A stretch of 64,000 nucleotides of DNA from Thomasclavelia spiroformis DSM 1552 (GTDB lineage Bacteria; Bacillota_I; Bacilli_A; Erysipelotrichales; Coprobacillaceae). The stretch is taken from contig NZ_CP102275.1 of NCBI RefSeq assembly GCF_025149465.1, forward strand, positions 1,798,001 to 1,862,000, written 5' to 3'. Position numbers and translations under genes: made by a program. Each line of letters begins with the position of its first letter. The stretch's first letter is position 1. This document shows positions 55,026-63,087 of this stretch, in pieces. The notes below the pieces were generated by a model, which worked only from the letters and a program-made list of their open reading frames with translations, was not told the origin of the DNA and did no database searches.

Positions 55026-55621
55026 TTTGTTTCAATGACATTAATCGAGTTCCTAGTCTCTATCATCTAATTTATCAGCCATCTCTATGTTTACATTGCC
55101 TTAACCAATTTGAATTGTATAATGAATGTCATATTTATCAGGGATATCCTTTAACAATTTTATATTATTATAATGATTTTTTTAAAAAAACTTTATTCCA
55201 ATACAAAGGACAAGGAGATTATGCTTTAAAAGATGCTTTCTTTAACGTATTTTTAAATTTTAAGTACAAATATCGTAAACATCTTATTGTAACTGTCCCT
55301 AGCAGTAAAAAAGATAACCAAAAAAGACAATTCAACCCCAATGAAATGTTAGTTAAAAACTTCAGTAATAATATATTTACCGGATTATACAAAACAAATG
55401 ATTATAAACAAACTACACAAACTAATCGTACTCTTGTAAAAAAAATAATCAAGATTGAAAATGGCAAACAATTATACAATCAAGATGTATTGATTTTTGA
55501 TGATGTAATTACATCAGGTAATACTATTACTACCTGTATAAAAATTGTCGAATCTTATCATCCTAAATCAATTACTTTACTAGTTATGGCAAGCAATCAG
55601 CTAAATGAATTATTTCAATAA
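54992..55621 (+). CDS. comFC: ComFC, phosphoribosyltransferase-like competence protein
   Basis: 209 residues. N-terminal zinc finger CLIC and CLHC (with PSLCLHCLNQ), YKGQGDYALKDAF, then a type I PRTase fold with the PRPP loop VLIFDDVITSGNTITT. Works with ComFA in natural transformation. The start is ATG inside the end of comFA, with a weak AAAGA site, and is accepted because later in-frame starts would remove the zinc finger. A terminator follows 50 bases after the stop. Confidence 0.9.
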   Translation: MYRNNQKRQCLICFNDINRVPSLYHLIYQPSLCLHCLNQFELYNECHIYQGYPLTILYYYNDFFKKTLFQYKGQGDYALKDAFFNVFLNFKYKYRKHLIVTVPSSKKDNQKRQFNPNEMLVKNFSNNIFTGLYKTNDYKQTTQTNRTLVKKIIKIENGKQLYNQDVLIFDDVITSGNTITTCIKIVESYHPKSITLLVMASNQLNELFQ

Positions 55622-55673
55622 ATATCGCACACGAACATATGTTTACCACTAACGTATTTAAATTCTTTAGCTC

Positions 55674-55716
55674 AAAAGGTTGTAATAACTTTTCAGTTAT
55701 TACACCTTTTTTATTT
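55674..55716 (+). terminator. Terminator of comFA-comFC
   Basis: AAAAGGTTGTAATAACT pairs with AGTTATTACACCTTTT (one mismatch), loop TTTC, followed by TTTTATTTTT. Confidence 0.9.
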
Positions 55717-55721
55717 TTAAA

Positions 55722-55754
55722 TACCAAAACAGCACTTAATATAAAAAGTGCTGT
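55722..55754 (-). terminator. Terminator of the MarR gene
   Basis: ACAGCACTT pairs with AAGTGCTGT across an 8-base loop, with TTTTGGTATTTAAA after it on the minus strand. Confidence 0.65.
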
Positions 55755-55784
55755 AATTCGATATTTAATTGTTTATTTTTTAAA

Positions 55785-56240
55785 TTACTTATCTTCAAGT
55801 TCTTGACGATAATTATCTAAATTAATTTTTATTTGTTTTAAAGTTTGCAATAACCATTCAACATGTTCTTCTGGAATAGCACTTTGATATAAATCCGCTA
55901 ATTCCTTGTGAAATTGATCATGAATTTTTAAAGCTTCAAAACCTTTTTTAGTTAGTTTTAAATAATACACACGTTGATCTTTTTTTGAGCGTTTTTTTAC
56001 TAAAAAACCTTTTTCAATTATTCGCTTAACTGCTGTTGTCAAAGTTCCTGTAGTAATATTTAGTTTATTTGCAACATTTGTCATTGAGGGAATTTCTAAT
56101 TTATTAACTGCATCAATTACGTGTGTTTCACTCATCGATAATTCTTTAAATTTACTTTTTCTTAAATATAAGTCTTGAATAGCCATTGCCTCATTAAAAA
56201 CATCAATGACTATTTCTATTGCATCTAAGCGTTTATTCAT
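55785..56240 (-). CDS. MarR family transcriptional regulator
   Basis: 151 residues. Winged helix-turn-helix at about 40-100: LSMSETHVIDAVNKL, SMTNVANKLNITTGTLTTAVKRIIEKGFLVKKRS (recognition helix), wing KKDQRVYYLKLTKKG. N- and C-terminal helices form the dimer interface. The sequence is somewhat FabT-like (fatty-acid control) but the ligand is unknown. Divergent from the ClC gene over a 114-base gap, so self- and ClC-regulation is plausible. Confidence 0.87.
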   Translation of the reverse strand: MNKRLDAIEIVIDVFNEAMAIQDLYLRKSKFKELSMSETHVIDAVNKLEIPSMTNVANKLNITTGTLTTAVKRIIEKGFLVKKRSKKDQRVYYLKLTKKGFEALKIHDQFHKELADLYQSAIPEEHVEWLLQTLKQIKINLDNYRQELEDK

Positions 56241-56302
56241 ATTATCACCGCCTTAATTGTATATTATTTTGTTGATATTTAAAACAATAATTGAAAACAA
56301 CT

Positions 56303-56330
56303 TTGATTTTTTAAAATGATAGTTTATAAT
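56303..56330 (+). promoter_or_regulatory. Promoter of the ClC gene
   Basis: TTGATT, 16-base spacer, TATAAT, 24 bases before the ClC start codon, in the divergent MarR-ClC gap. Confidence 0.5.
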
Positions 56331-56354
56331 ATTGTCAAAAGGTGAGGGATAAAA

Positions 56355-57911
56355 ATGAAAAAAAATCTCATTAATATATTAAATTTTAAACAATTTAAAA
56401 TTGTTTTACTATTAGAGGGATTATTAGTTGGAATAATCAGTGGTTTAGTAATTGTTGGTTATCGAATTTGTCTTAGTAATGGAGCATCATTATTACAGCA
56501 AGTTTTATCATTTTGTAAGCAATCATTTCTTACCATTATATTATGGTTTATTGTACTAATTATAATCGCTTTTATTGTTTCAAAATTAGTAGATAATGAA
56601 CCGTTAATTTCAGGAAGTGGTATTCCTCAATTAGAGGGTGAGATTGCTGGTAAAATCGATGCTAAATGGTGGCGCGTACTAATAAACAAATTTATTGGCG
56701 GTTTTTTAACAAATTTTTGTGGACTTGCATTAGGTCGTGAAGGACCATCAATTCAACTTGGTGCTATGAGTGCTAAAGGGATTGGAAAAATTTTAAAACG
56801 CGGTAAAACCGAGGAACGTTATTTACTTACATGCGGTGCTAGTGCTGGTCTAGCTGCAGCATTTCATGCTCCATTAGCTGGAGTAATCTTTGCTTTAGAA
56901 GAAGTTCACAAACATTTTTCCGCACCATTACTTATTTCTGTAATGACATCATCAATTGCTGCTGATTATGTAATGAGTAGTATTTTAGGAATGGATCCAG
57001 TTTTTTCTTTTAAATTAGTTGGGGCACTACCATCAAAATATTATTGGATGATTATAATTTTAGGAATAATTTTAGGACTTGCTGGGGCTTTTTATAATAA
57101 AGCATTATTGTATGTTCAAAGTCTATATAACAAAAATGATCAATTAAAAACTTTCCATAAATTATTAATTCCATTTATTTTAGCTGGAATTCTTGGTTTT
57201 CTAACACCTCAATTATTAGGTAGTGGCGATACATTAGTTGATTTACTAATTGAAGGAAAATTAACTGCATTAATGATCGTGACGCTTTTAGTTGGAAAAT
57301 TTGCATTTGCCATTATTTGTTTTGGTTCAGGAGCTCCTGGAGGAATCTTTTTCCCATTGCTCGTTATTGGCTGTTTAATTGGTGGTCTATTTGGAATATT
57401 TGCTGTTAATTTTTTAAATTTGGACCCTAATTATATCAATAATTTCATTTTATTAGCAATGGCAGGATATTTTACTGCAATTGTTAGAGCTCCAGTTACT
57501 GGAATAATATTAATCTTTGAAATGACTGGTTCACTTAGTCATTTACTCCCAATAACAACAGTAAGTATTATTGCATATATTGTTGCGGATTTATTAAAAT
57601 CTAAGCCAATATATGAAAGTCTATTGGAAAACTTATTAAAAAAACGTAATTTTTCAGTTTATAAAGGTGTTGGAGAGAAAGTACTTCTAGATTTTATGAT
57701 CAACGTTGATTCATATTTGGACAATCATCAAATCAAAGATATTAATTGGCCTAAAAATTGTTTAATTGTTTCTTTACATCGCGATGGTAAAGAATTTATT
57801 CCTAAAGGAGATACATATTTAAAAGCTAGTGATATAATTATTGTTATGTGCGATAAAGCAGATGAAAGCTATATCTATGATGCAGTTTCATCACTTGCAA
57901 CTGAAAATTAA
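56355..57911 (+). CDS. ClC-type chloride channel/antiporter with TrkA_C domain
   Basis: 518 residues. Selectivity-filter motifs: GSGIPQ (87-92), GREGPS (127-132; gating glutamate E129 conserved), SAGLAAAFHAPLAG, and GSGAPGGIFFPLL. The gating glutamate is the acidic type required in H+/Cl- antiporters. About 12 membrane segments over 20-420, then a soluble C-terminal TrkA_C-like domain (LIVSLHRDGKEFIPKGDTYLKASDIIIVM). May bind a nucleotide-like regulator. RBS AAAAGGTGAGGG. Confidence 0.93.
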   Translation: MKKNLINILNFKQFKIVLLLEGLLVGIISGLVIVGYRICLSNGASLLQQVLSFCKQSFLTIILWFIVLIIIAFIVSKLVDNEPLISGSGIPQLEGEIAGKIDAKWWRVLINKFIGGFLTNFCGLALGREGPSIQLGAMSAKGIGKILKRGKTEERYLLTCGASAGLAAAFHAPLAGVIFALEEVHKHFSAPLLISVMTSSIAADYVMSSILGMDPVFSFKLVGALPSKYYWMIIILGIILGLAGAFYNKALLYVQSLYNKNDQLKTFHKLLIPFILAGILGFLTPQLLGSGDTLVDLLIEGKLTALMIVTLLVGKFAFAIICFGSGAPGGIFFPLLVIGCLIGGLFGIFAVNFLNLDPNYINNFILLAMAGYFTAIVRAPVTGIILIFEMTGSLSHLLPITTVSIIAYIVADLLKSKPIYESLLENLLKKRNFSVYKGVGEKVLLDFMINVDSYLDNHQIKDINWPKNCLIVSLHRDGKEFIPKGDTYLKASDIIIVMCDKADESYIYDAVSSLATEN

Positions 57912-57975
57912 AAGATTGTATTTTGAAATAAATCCACATTTGAATAATGGGGTTTACTTCACTTACAATCTTTTT
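57911..57975. terminator. Long imperfect hairpin between ClC and luxS genes
   Basis: AAAAGATTGTA and TACAATCTTTT form the base; inside, TGAAATAAATCC pairs with GGGGTTTACTTCA with mismatches. The stem is about 25 bp long, longer than ordinary terminators here, with T-runs on both strands. It probably terminates ClC. Confidence 0.65.
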
Positions 57976-57983
57976 TATTACTA

Positions 57984-58015
57984 AAAATAGATAGAAACAA
58001 TTTTCTATCTATTTT
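57984..58015 (-). terminator. Terminator of luxS
   Basis: A perfect 14-bp stem (AAAATAGATAGAAA with TTTCTATCTATTTT), loop CAAT, then TTTTTAGTAA on the minus strand. It overlaps the luxS stop codon. Confidence 0.85.
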
Positions 58016-58460
58016 ATAAATAATGATATTGATGATGCCATTTACTATTTACAAACTCTTTAGCTGATTCTTTTGCTTTATTTAAATCCATAAAAGTATA
58101 ATTTCCACATTCTTCCTTTTTAGCACCAGGAATTTCTTGATCCCATTTTGAAATTTGATCATAAATATCTCTAACTATTTTAATTACTTGATTTAAATCA
58201 AGTTCTTTAGTTATTAAATAAAATCCTGTCATACATCCCATTGGCCCAAAATAAATTATTTTATCTTTATGCTCACCATTTCTAAGCAAAGTAGCGCCAA
58301 TATGTTCGATTGTGTGTGCAGCCTTAGGATCTAAAGCAGGTTGTAAATTAGGAACAGTCATTCTAATATCATAAGTTGTTAAATTATCATCCACTCTTGA
58401 AATATAAATTCCTTTATCTAATTTTGTATGATCTACACTAAAACTTGTTATTCGTTCCAT
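58014..58460 (-). CDS. luxS: S-ribosylhomocysteine lyase
   Basis: Splits S-ribosylhomocysteine to homocysteine and DPD, the AI-2 precursor. 148 residues: metal ligands H49 and H53 in HTIEHIGATLLRN, the C76 in GPMGCMTGFY, and the third ligand Cys in KKEECGNYTFMDL. A typical length. Its start overlaps the DegV gene end by 13 bases. Confidence 0.96.
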   Translation of the reverse strand: MERITSFSVDHTKLDKGIYISRVDDNLTTYDIRMTVPNLQPALDPKAAHTIEHIGATLLRNGEHKDKIIYFGPMGCMTGFYLITKELDLNQVIKIVRDIYDQISKWDQEIPGAKKEECGNYTFMDLNKAKESAKEFVNSKWHHQYHYL

Positions 58461-59329
58461 GATACTCCCTCATATTTTCTTATATATTGATATCCAATAC
58501 CTCCTACACCCATATGAGCACCAACAACTGAAGGTAATTCTCTAACTACTATTTGACATTCTCCAATTTTATCAATCAACACTTGTTTCATTGTTTGTGC
58601 TAGTTCTTCGGCTAAAACATGTTCAATAGCAAAAATATAATCATGATTATTAACTTTACATTCATCAACCATATGTTCAATAATTCTTAAATTTGCTTTT
58701 TTTACAGTTCTGACTTTATCTAAGCTATCAATTTTTCCACCAAGTTCATAATTTAATTTCATTACAGGAACAATTTTTAATAAATTTCCTAACATTGCTA
58801 CAGCTGGTGTAATTCTTCCACCTTTTTTTAAATGTGTTAAATTAGGTGTCATAATTAAAGTAGCTGATTGTTCAATTAATGATGTTAAAACATTTTCTAT
58901 TTCTGTTACATCTTTTTGATCATCAATTAATTTTTTAGCAACCTTAATTAAATAACGATGATTATTAGCTGTACCCTTGGTATCGATCAAAGTAACTGGC
59001 ATTTGTGCCATATCACAAGCTAACTTCATTCCACTTAACGTTGATGATAATCCAGTAGCAATTGAAATAGCAATAATATGATCATAACCATTATTTATTA
59101 TTCTTTTAACTGCTGCTTGAATTACTCCAGTTGATGGCTGTGAAGTTTTAATTATCTCGCCTGTTTCATTCATTCTTTCAAAAACATCTAAAGCACTTAT
59201 TTCTTCAAAATCTAAATATGCCTTATTATTCATTGTTATAGTTAGAGGAACAATATATATACCTTGATTTTCTAATGTTCCAATTGGTAATTGGCATCCA
59301 CTATCAGCTAAAATTGCGATTTTTTTCAT
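58448..59329 (-). CDS. DegV family fatty-acid-binding protein
   Basis: 293 residues; family members bind fatty acids and act as FakB-type subunits of fatty acid kinase in Gram-positives. N-terminus IAILADSGCQLPIGTLE, motif KTSQPSTGVIQ, SIATGLSSTLSGM, LIDTKGTA, KKGGRITPAVA (fatty-acid contact loop) and LPSVVGAHMGVGGIGY. All fit DegV. Overlaps luxS downstream. Confidence 0.93.
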   Translation of the reverse strand: MKKIAILADSGCQLPIGTLENQGIYIVPLTITMNNKAYLDFEEISALDVFERMNETGEIIKTSQPSTGVIQAAVKRIINNGYDHIIAISIATGLSSTLSGMKLACDMAQMPVTLIDTKGTANNHRYLIKVAKKLIDDQKDVTEIENVLTSLIEQSATLIMTPNLTHLKKGGRITPAVAMLGNLLKIVPVMKLNYELGGKIDSLDKVRTVKKANLRIIEHMVDECKVNNHDYIFAIEHVLAEELAQTMKQVLIDKIGECQIVVRELPSVVGAHMGVGGIGYQYIRKYEGVSWNE

Positions 59330-59425
59330 TATTTTTTTCCTCCTATAATCACGTCACTAATATATCAAATTTATTAACATATTTCTAGTAATATATGCTA
59401 TGATAATAAAGAAGTGAGGGATTTG

Positions 59426-60025
59426 ATGAAATCAATTAGAGAAATTACAACATATAAATGGATAATAAAGAAATCAGAATTTATTTGCACTTTAATTCCA
59501 TGCAATGATCCAAATGATATCGATACTATTATTCACCAATATCAAGATAAATATCATGATGCAACTCATAATTGTATTGCTTATATTGTAGGTAATCAAA
59601 AAAAAGCTAATGATAACGGTGAACCAAGTGGAACTGCCGGTTTACCAATGCTAGATGTGTTAGAAAAAAATGAATTAACAAATATCATTGCTATTGTAAC
59701 AAGATATTTTGGAGGAATTAAATTAGGTGCTGGTGGTTTAACTAGGGCTTATCGCCAAAGTGTTGCTGATGCATTAAAAGAAGCTGATATCGTTGAAAAA
59801 TTCAGTGTGCCACTATATAAAATTACCATCGATTATTCATTTACTAAAAAATTTGATCATTTACTTAAGGTACATAAAATTAAATGTATTAATATTGAAT
59901 ATTTAGAACGCGTTAGTTATACTTGCTATCTTGAAGATGAATCATTTTTTTCCATTGTTCAAGATCTAACTAACAACACATATAGTAAAGAATATCTTCG
60001 AAATGATTATATTGAATTATCATAA
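59426..60025 (+). CDS. YigZ/IMPACT family protein
   Basis: 199 residues from the ATG after GTGAGGGATTT. N-terminal IMPACT domain with the pattern KSEFICTLIP, YHDATHNCIAYIV, NGEPSGTAGLPMLDVLEKNELTNI and GGIKLGAGGLTRAYRQ, then a ferredoxin-like C-terminal domain. Function unclear; related proteins interact with ribosomes. The longer frame opens with GTG four codons upstream, inside the ribosome site. Confidence 0.92.
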   Translation: MKSIREITTYKWIIKKSEFICTLIPCNDPNDIDTIIHQYQDKYHDATHNCIAYIVGNQKKANDNGEPSGTAGLPMLDVLEKNELTNIIAIVTRYFGGIKLGAGGLTRAYRQSVADALKEADIVEKFSVPLYKITIDYSFTKKFDHLLKVHKIKCINIEYLERVSYTCYLEDESFFSIVQDLTNNTYSKEYLRNDYIELS

Positions 60026-60077
60026 TTAATGAATTACATAAAAAAAAGAGTATAATAATATCAAGAGGTGATTATTA

Positions 60078-60536
60078 ATGAATGAAATTAATAAAATTTA
60101 TCAACAACATGTAATCAACGAATTAAAATTAGTTACCGATAGTAATCGAGAAGTTTTAAATAAAGATAAAGTTAAAATGAAAACATTAGCTTTTCTTTGT
60201 GAACTTGGAAAAGTCGGTGAAGTTACTAAGGTTTCAAGTTTTTGGGATAGTTCAGTTAGTGATCATGATGAAATTTTAGATTGTTTTATTGATGGATTGC
60301 ATATGTTACTTTCAATTGGATTTGAATTACATGTTGATAGTTTAAAAAATTATCAAGAAATTAGTGATCTAAATAATGTTGCTGATCAATTAATAAAAGT
60401 ATACAAAAATGCATTAAAAATAATGGACACATACAGTTTTGAAGCATTTCAAAACTGTATCGACGACTATTTTACATTAGGATTTAAAATCGGTTTAGAT
60501 TTCGATACTATTTTAAATAAATATGCACATGAATAA
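60078..60536 (+). CDS. Dimeric dUTPase-like (MazG-superfamily) protein with altered metal ligands
   Basis: 152 residues with the all-alpha dUTPase fold pattern: TLAFLCELGKVGEVTKVSSFW, then EILDCFIDGLHMLLSIGFEL. Active family members have ELGE and EYVD metal sites; here position 45 is Lys (ELGK) and position 69 is Cys (CFID), leaving E42, E48 and D72. If the alignment is right, dUTP/dUDP hydrolysis is probably lost and the protein may only bind nucleotide. It stands alone downstream of YigZ, with AGAGGTGA before the ATG. Confidence 0.65.
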   Translation: MNEINKIYQQHVINELKLVTDSNREVLNKDKVKMKTLAFLCELGKVGEVTKVSSFWDSSVSDHDEILDCFIDGLHMLLSIGFELHVDSLKNYQEISDLNNVADQLIKVYKNALKIMDTYSFEAFQNCIDDYFTLGFKIGLDFDTILNKYAHE

Positions 60537-60559
60537 AAAAATGTAATAAAAAAGTAAAA

Positions 60560-60611
60560 TGAACCATATTATTAAATACTAAATTTATGTGTACCCAGTT
60601 TTCTGGACATG
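60560..60611 (+). repeat. Right inverted terminal repeat of the IS3-family element
   Basis: TGAACCATATTATT, a 16-base spacer, then TGTACCCAGTTTTCTGGACA. Matches the left end in both blocks with a few mismatches. Confidence 0.75.
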
Positions 60612-60696
60612 TTAAAATTTAGTTTTAAAAAATTATGCCATGGATGCTAATCTGTACAAAACAGGTGGCATCCATTTTGTTTTTTTCTGTATTCTT

Positions 60697-61226
60697 TTAT
60701 TGCAGTAGATTTGTAATTTGTTTAAGATTAGGATGCAGTGATAAATCATAGGAAATAATCTCATTTGTAAACATATCTAATATTGGAGAAATATAACATT
60801 TACCCCAAGAAAAATTGAATTGAGATACATCAGTAGTCTATTTTTGTAATGGTCTACTCGCATTAAAATTTCTATTAATAATATTATCAGCTACATTCCC
60901 CACATTCTCTTTATAAGAATGGTATCTCTCTTTAGGACGTTTACCGAATAATCCCATATTATACATAAGTCGTTGTACTCTCTTATGATTTACCAGATAA
61001 CCGCGATTTAGAAGCTCTCTATGAACTTGACGAACTCCATAGCGTCCCTTATTTTGATTAAAGATTTCTTTTATCAGTTTCATCATCTCATTATTTCGAT
61101 TAGCTACAACATCGCCTTTGCTAATTTCAAAGTAATATGTCGATTTAGCGATTCCTATTGCCTTTAGAAGATGCTTTAATCGATATCCTTTTTCACAGAG
61201 TTCTTTAACGATTGCTGCTTTTTCGC
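60697..61226 (-). pseudogene. IS3-family orfB (DDE transposase) remnant
   Basis: Read in the -1 frame after a GAAAAAG slip site (near 61218-61226): KAAIVKELCEKGYRLKHLLKAIGI, AKSTYYFEISKG, then GRYGVRQVHRELLNRGY and NHKRVQRLMYNMGL. A TAG replaces the Trp before TTDVSQFNFSWGKCY, which has the first DDE Asp; PILDMFTNEIISYDLS has the second; the frame ends at LLQ. So orfB has a nonsense change and lacks roughly 110 C-terminal residues including the third acidic residue. Confidence 0.85.
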
Positions 61227-61736
61227 CTTGAGTTGCGCAACCTCTTTTTCTCGTCTCAAGGCGATTGATTTTTTTATTGCTTCATTTTCGGTTTTAAGAT
61301 ATTCAATTTCTGCTCTTAAACGTATTAGTTCCTCTTTCTCAGGAGGAGTAAGTTCACTTGATATTATAGATTTTTTCATAGGCTGCTCCTTACTGTGTCG
61401 TCCCTTCTTTAAATCGAGACCATTATATCCATATATTTTATATCGTTTTACCCAGTTTGACAATTGACTGTCATTAATATTAGCACTTATTGCAACACTT
61501 TTTTGAGATTCTCCAGCTAGAACTCTGGCAACTAAAGCGTATCTTTCTTCCGCAGTATACTCAGTACAAGTGGTAGGATGCTTTAAAGCATCTATTCCGT
61601 GTAAGTCAGCGATTTTGACCCATGTAGTAATTCTTTTTCTAAAGTTTTTTTGTCCAATTCCTTCTGGTGTTTCATGCCATCGACCATTTTTATATAGTTC
61701 AACACAATTCAACTTAAATACATAATCATATTTCAT
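61176..61736 (-). CDS. IS3-family orfA (IS150-type helix-turn-helix protein)
   Basis: 186 residues from the ATG following AAGGAGGG. Two helix-turn-helix units (FRKRITTWVKIADLHGIDAL and VAISANINDSQLSNWVKRYKIYG) bind the element ends; the C-terminal leucine-zipper-like LIRLRAEIEYLKTENEAIKK multimerises. It ends in the overlap region where -1 frameshifting would give the OrfAB transposase. The frame is intact. The frame is open 35 codons further upstream without a ribosome site. Confidence 0.88.
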   Translation of the reverse strand: MKYDYVFKLNCVELYKNGRWHETPEGIGQKNFRKRITTWVKIADLHGIDALKHPTTCTEYTAEERYALVARVLAGESQKSVAISANINDSQLSNWVKRYKIYGYNGLDLKKGRHSKEQPMKKSIISSELTPPEKEELIRLRAEIEYLKTENEAIKKSIALRREKEVAQLKAKKQQSLKNSVKKDID

Positions 61737-61754
61737 ATAAAAACCCTCCTTACT

Positions 61755-61798
61755 GGCTTGTCCAGTAAAGAGGGTACATATCAAAATAATAGGGTTCA
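61755..61798 (-). repeat. Left inverted terminal repeat of the IS3-family element
   Basis: On the minus strand TGAACCCTATTATT, then TGTACCCTCTTTACTGGACA starting 20 bases in. The inner block ends 19 bases upstream of the orfA start. Confidence 0.75.
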
Positions 61799-61893
61799 TT
61801 TTATTATATCTCTTTTCCACAAGCCCACTAAAATTATACAATAATTAGCATTCTTGAATTATTAATTATATAATATAAAAAAGGAGGATGCAT

Positions 61894-62214
61894 ATGTTAA
61901 TTACAACAACAAATCAAATCGAAGGGAAAGTCATTCGCGAATATAAGGGAATCGTGTTTGGAGAAGTCATTTCAGGGATTAATATGTTTAAAGATATCGG
62001 AGCAGGGCTACGAAATATACTTGGTGGTCGTAGTGCTGGATATGAAGATGAACTTATGGCATGTCGTCAAAATGCTTTAGAAGAAATGCAAAAGCGTGCT
62101 AAAGCACTTGGTGCAAATGCAATAATTGGAATTGATATTGACTATGAAATGCTAGGAAGCGGAAATGGCATGATGATGGTTACTACTAGTGGAACTGCAG
62201 TTATAGTTGAATAA
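61894..62214 (+). CDS. UPF0145 (YbjQ) family protein
   Basis: 106 residues from [12 protein letters not shown]. Family pattern throughout: [55 protein letters not shown] and a C-terminal [14 protein letters not shown]. Thought to form pentameric or larger rings; the function is unknown. The chosen ATG has AAGGAGG 6 bases upstream, while the ATG two codons earlier overlaps that site. Confidence 0.92.
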   Translation: MLITTTNQIEGKVIREYKGIVFGEVISGINMFKDIGAGLRNILGGRSAGYEDELMACRQNALEEMQKRAKALGANAIIGIDIDYEMLGSGNGMMMVTTSGTAVIVE

Positions 62215-62283
62215 AAAATTAATAAAATAAAGAAATAAACAAATATATATTTTTTAGTTATCTAACAATTTTACAAACAAGAT

Positions 62284-62314
62284 ATCCTCTCCTTACTTTA
62301 AAGAGAGGATTTTT
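62284..62314 (+). terminator. Terminator after the UPF0145 gene
   Basis: ATCCTCTC pairs with GAGAGGAT across an 11-base loop, followed by TTTTTATA, about 70 bases after the stop codon. Confidence 0.75.
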
Positions 62315-62387
62315 ATATACAATACTATTTTAAATTGTGTAAAATTATATCAAAAAAATTATTCAATAAAAGAAATAATCATCCGTA

Positions 62388-63007
62388 CTAACATTGATAA
62401 TCATAAATAAAGAAATTCATTATCGCTTGCTGTTCTTTAATGTTAAATATATGCTTCTTTTCTAATCTTCTTTTCATACCTTGATGTTCATAAAAACCAT
62501 AATTACAACTTGTGTCTGTAAACAAATAAAATTCTTTCAGTTTTTTTTGTTTCATATAGTTCAGTACTGATTGAAAAAGCATTTTCCCTATTCCCTTTCC
62601 TCTACATGAAGAACTTACAATAAATAAGACAAGTTCTGCTGAATAGATTTTATTATTTTCATTTAATAATTGTTTATCTATTCATTAATATTGCTAAATA
62701 TTTTTGAAATCTTTCGTCCCTCTTTTGAACTAAGCAATGATAGTATTGACTTTATCTGTAATAGTCGATTAGAAAGTGGACATTTATGTTTAGCAATATT
62801 GTTTACCATTATAATACCTACAATATTCCCGTCAACTACTGCTACTCTTGAAAAAGTATAGTTTGTTAAGCAACTACTTAGAAATACCCTTGCCAACTTG
62901 ATGGCTATTTTTGGACTGCTGAAATCATCATAATGCCACGTTTCTTTAATAATAGTTTCTAAAGCCTTAAAATCTTGTTTTTGATATTCTCGTAATTTTA
63001 TTTGCAT
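62388..63007 (-). pseudogene. GNAT acetyltransferase, disrupted by one missing base
   Basis: The first frame (from MQIKLREYQ, with AAGGAGAAG upstream) gives the N-terminal GNAT half, ending ...KISKIFSNINE-stop at about 62679. Inserting one A there (GAATAG to GAAATAG) opens the frame IDKQLLNENNKIYSAELVLFIVSSSCRGKGIGKMLFQSVLNYMK, with the acetyl-CoA loop RGKGIGK, through YGFYEHQGMKRR to the end. A joined protein would have about 206 residues. The promoter and start are in order, so this may be recent or a sequencing error. MerR-controlled, by its promoter. Confidence 0.8.
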
Positions 63008-63042
63008 TATTCTTCTCCTTGCTTTCATTTTTTATATAATAT

Positions 63043-63073
63043 ATGATAAAGTATACAGTAACTGTAATGTCAA
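63043..63073 (-). promoter_or_regulatory. MerR-type promoter/operator of the GNAT gene
   Basis: On the minus strand, TTGACA and TATCAT are separated by 19 bases, the overlong spacing that MerR activators correct by DNA distortion. A perfect 13-base palindrome TACAGTTACTGTA (63054-63066) sits in the spacer. The MerR gene starts 15 bases away, in the opposite direction. Confidence 0.8.
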
Positions 63074-63087
63074 TAAGGAGATAAAAA

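Larger units (their letters stand above)
60560..61798 (-). mobile_element. IS3-family (IS150-like) insertion sequence, internally deleted
   Basis: Contains an intact orfA and a broken orfB. Ends are inverted copies: TGAACC-TATTATT is outermost, then TGTACCC...TT-CTGGACA further in, with about ten bases more in the right copy. The missing part includes the C-terminal third of orfB with the last acidic residue of the DDE triad. A perfect 11-base extension of the outer repeat (TAAAATGAACC) reaches just outside. Not autonomous. Confidence 0.85.
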
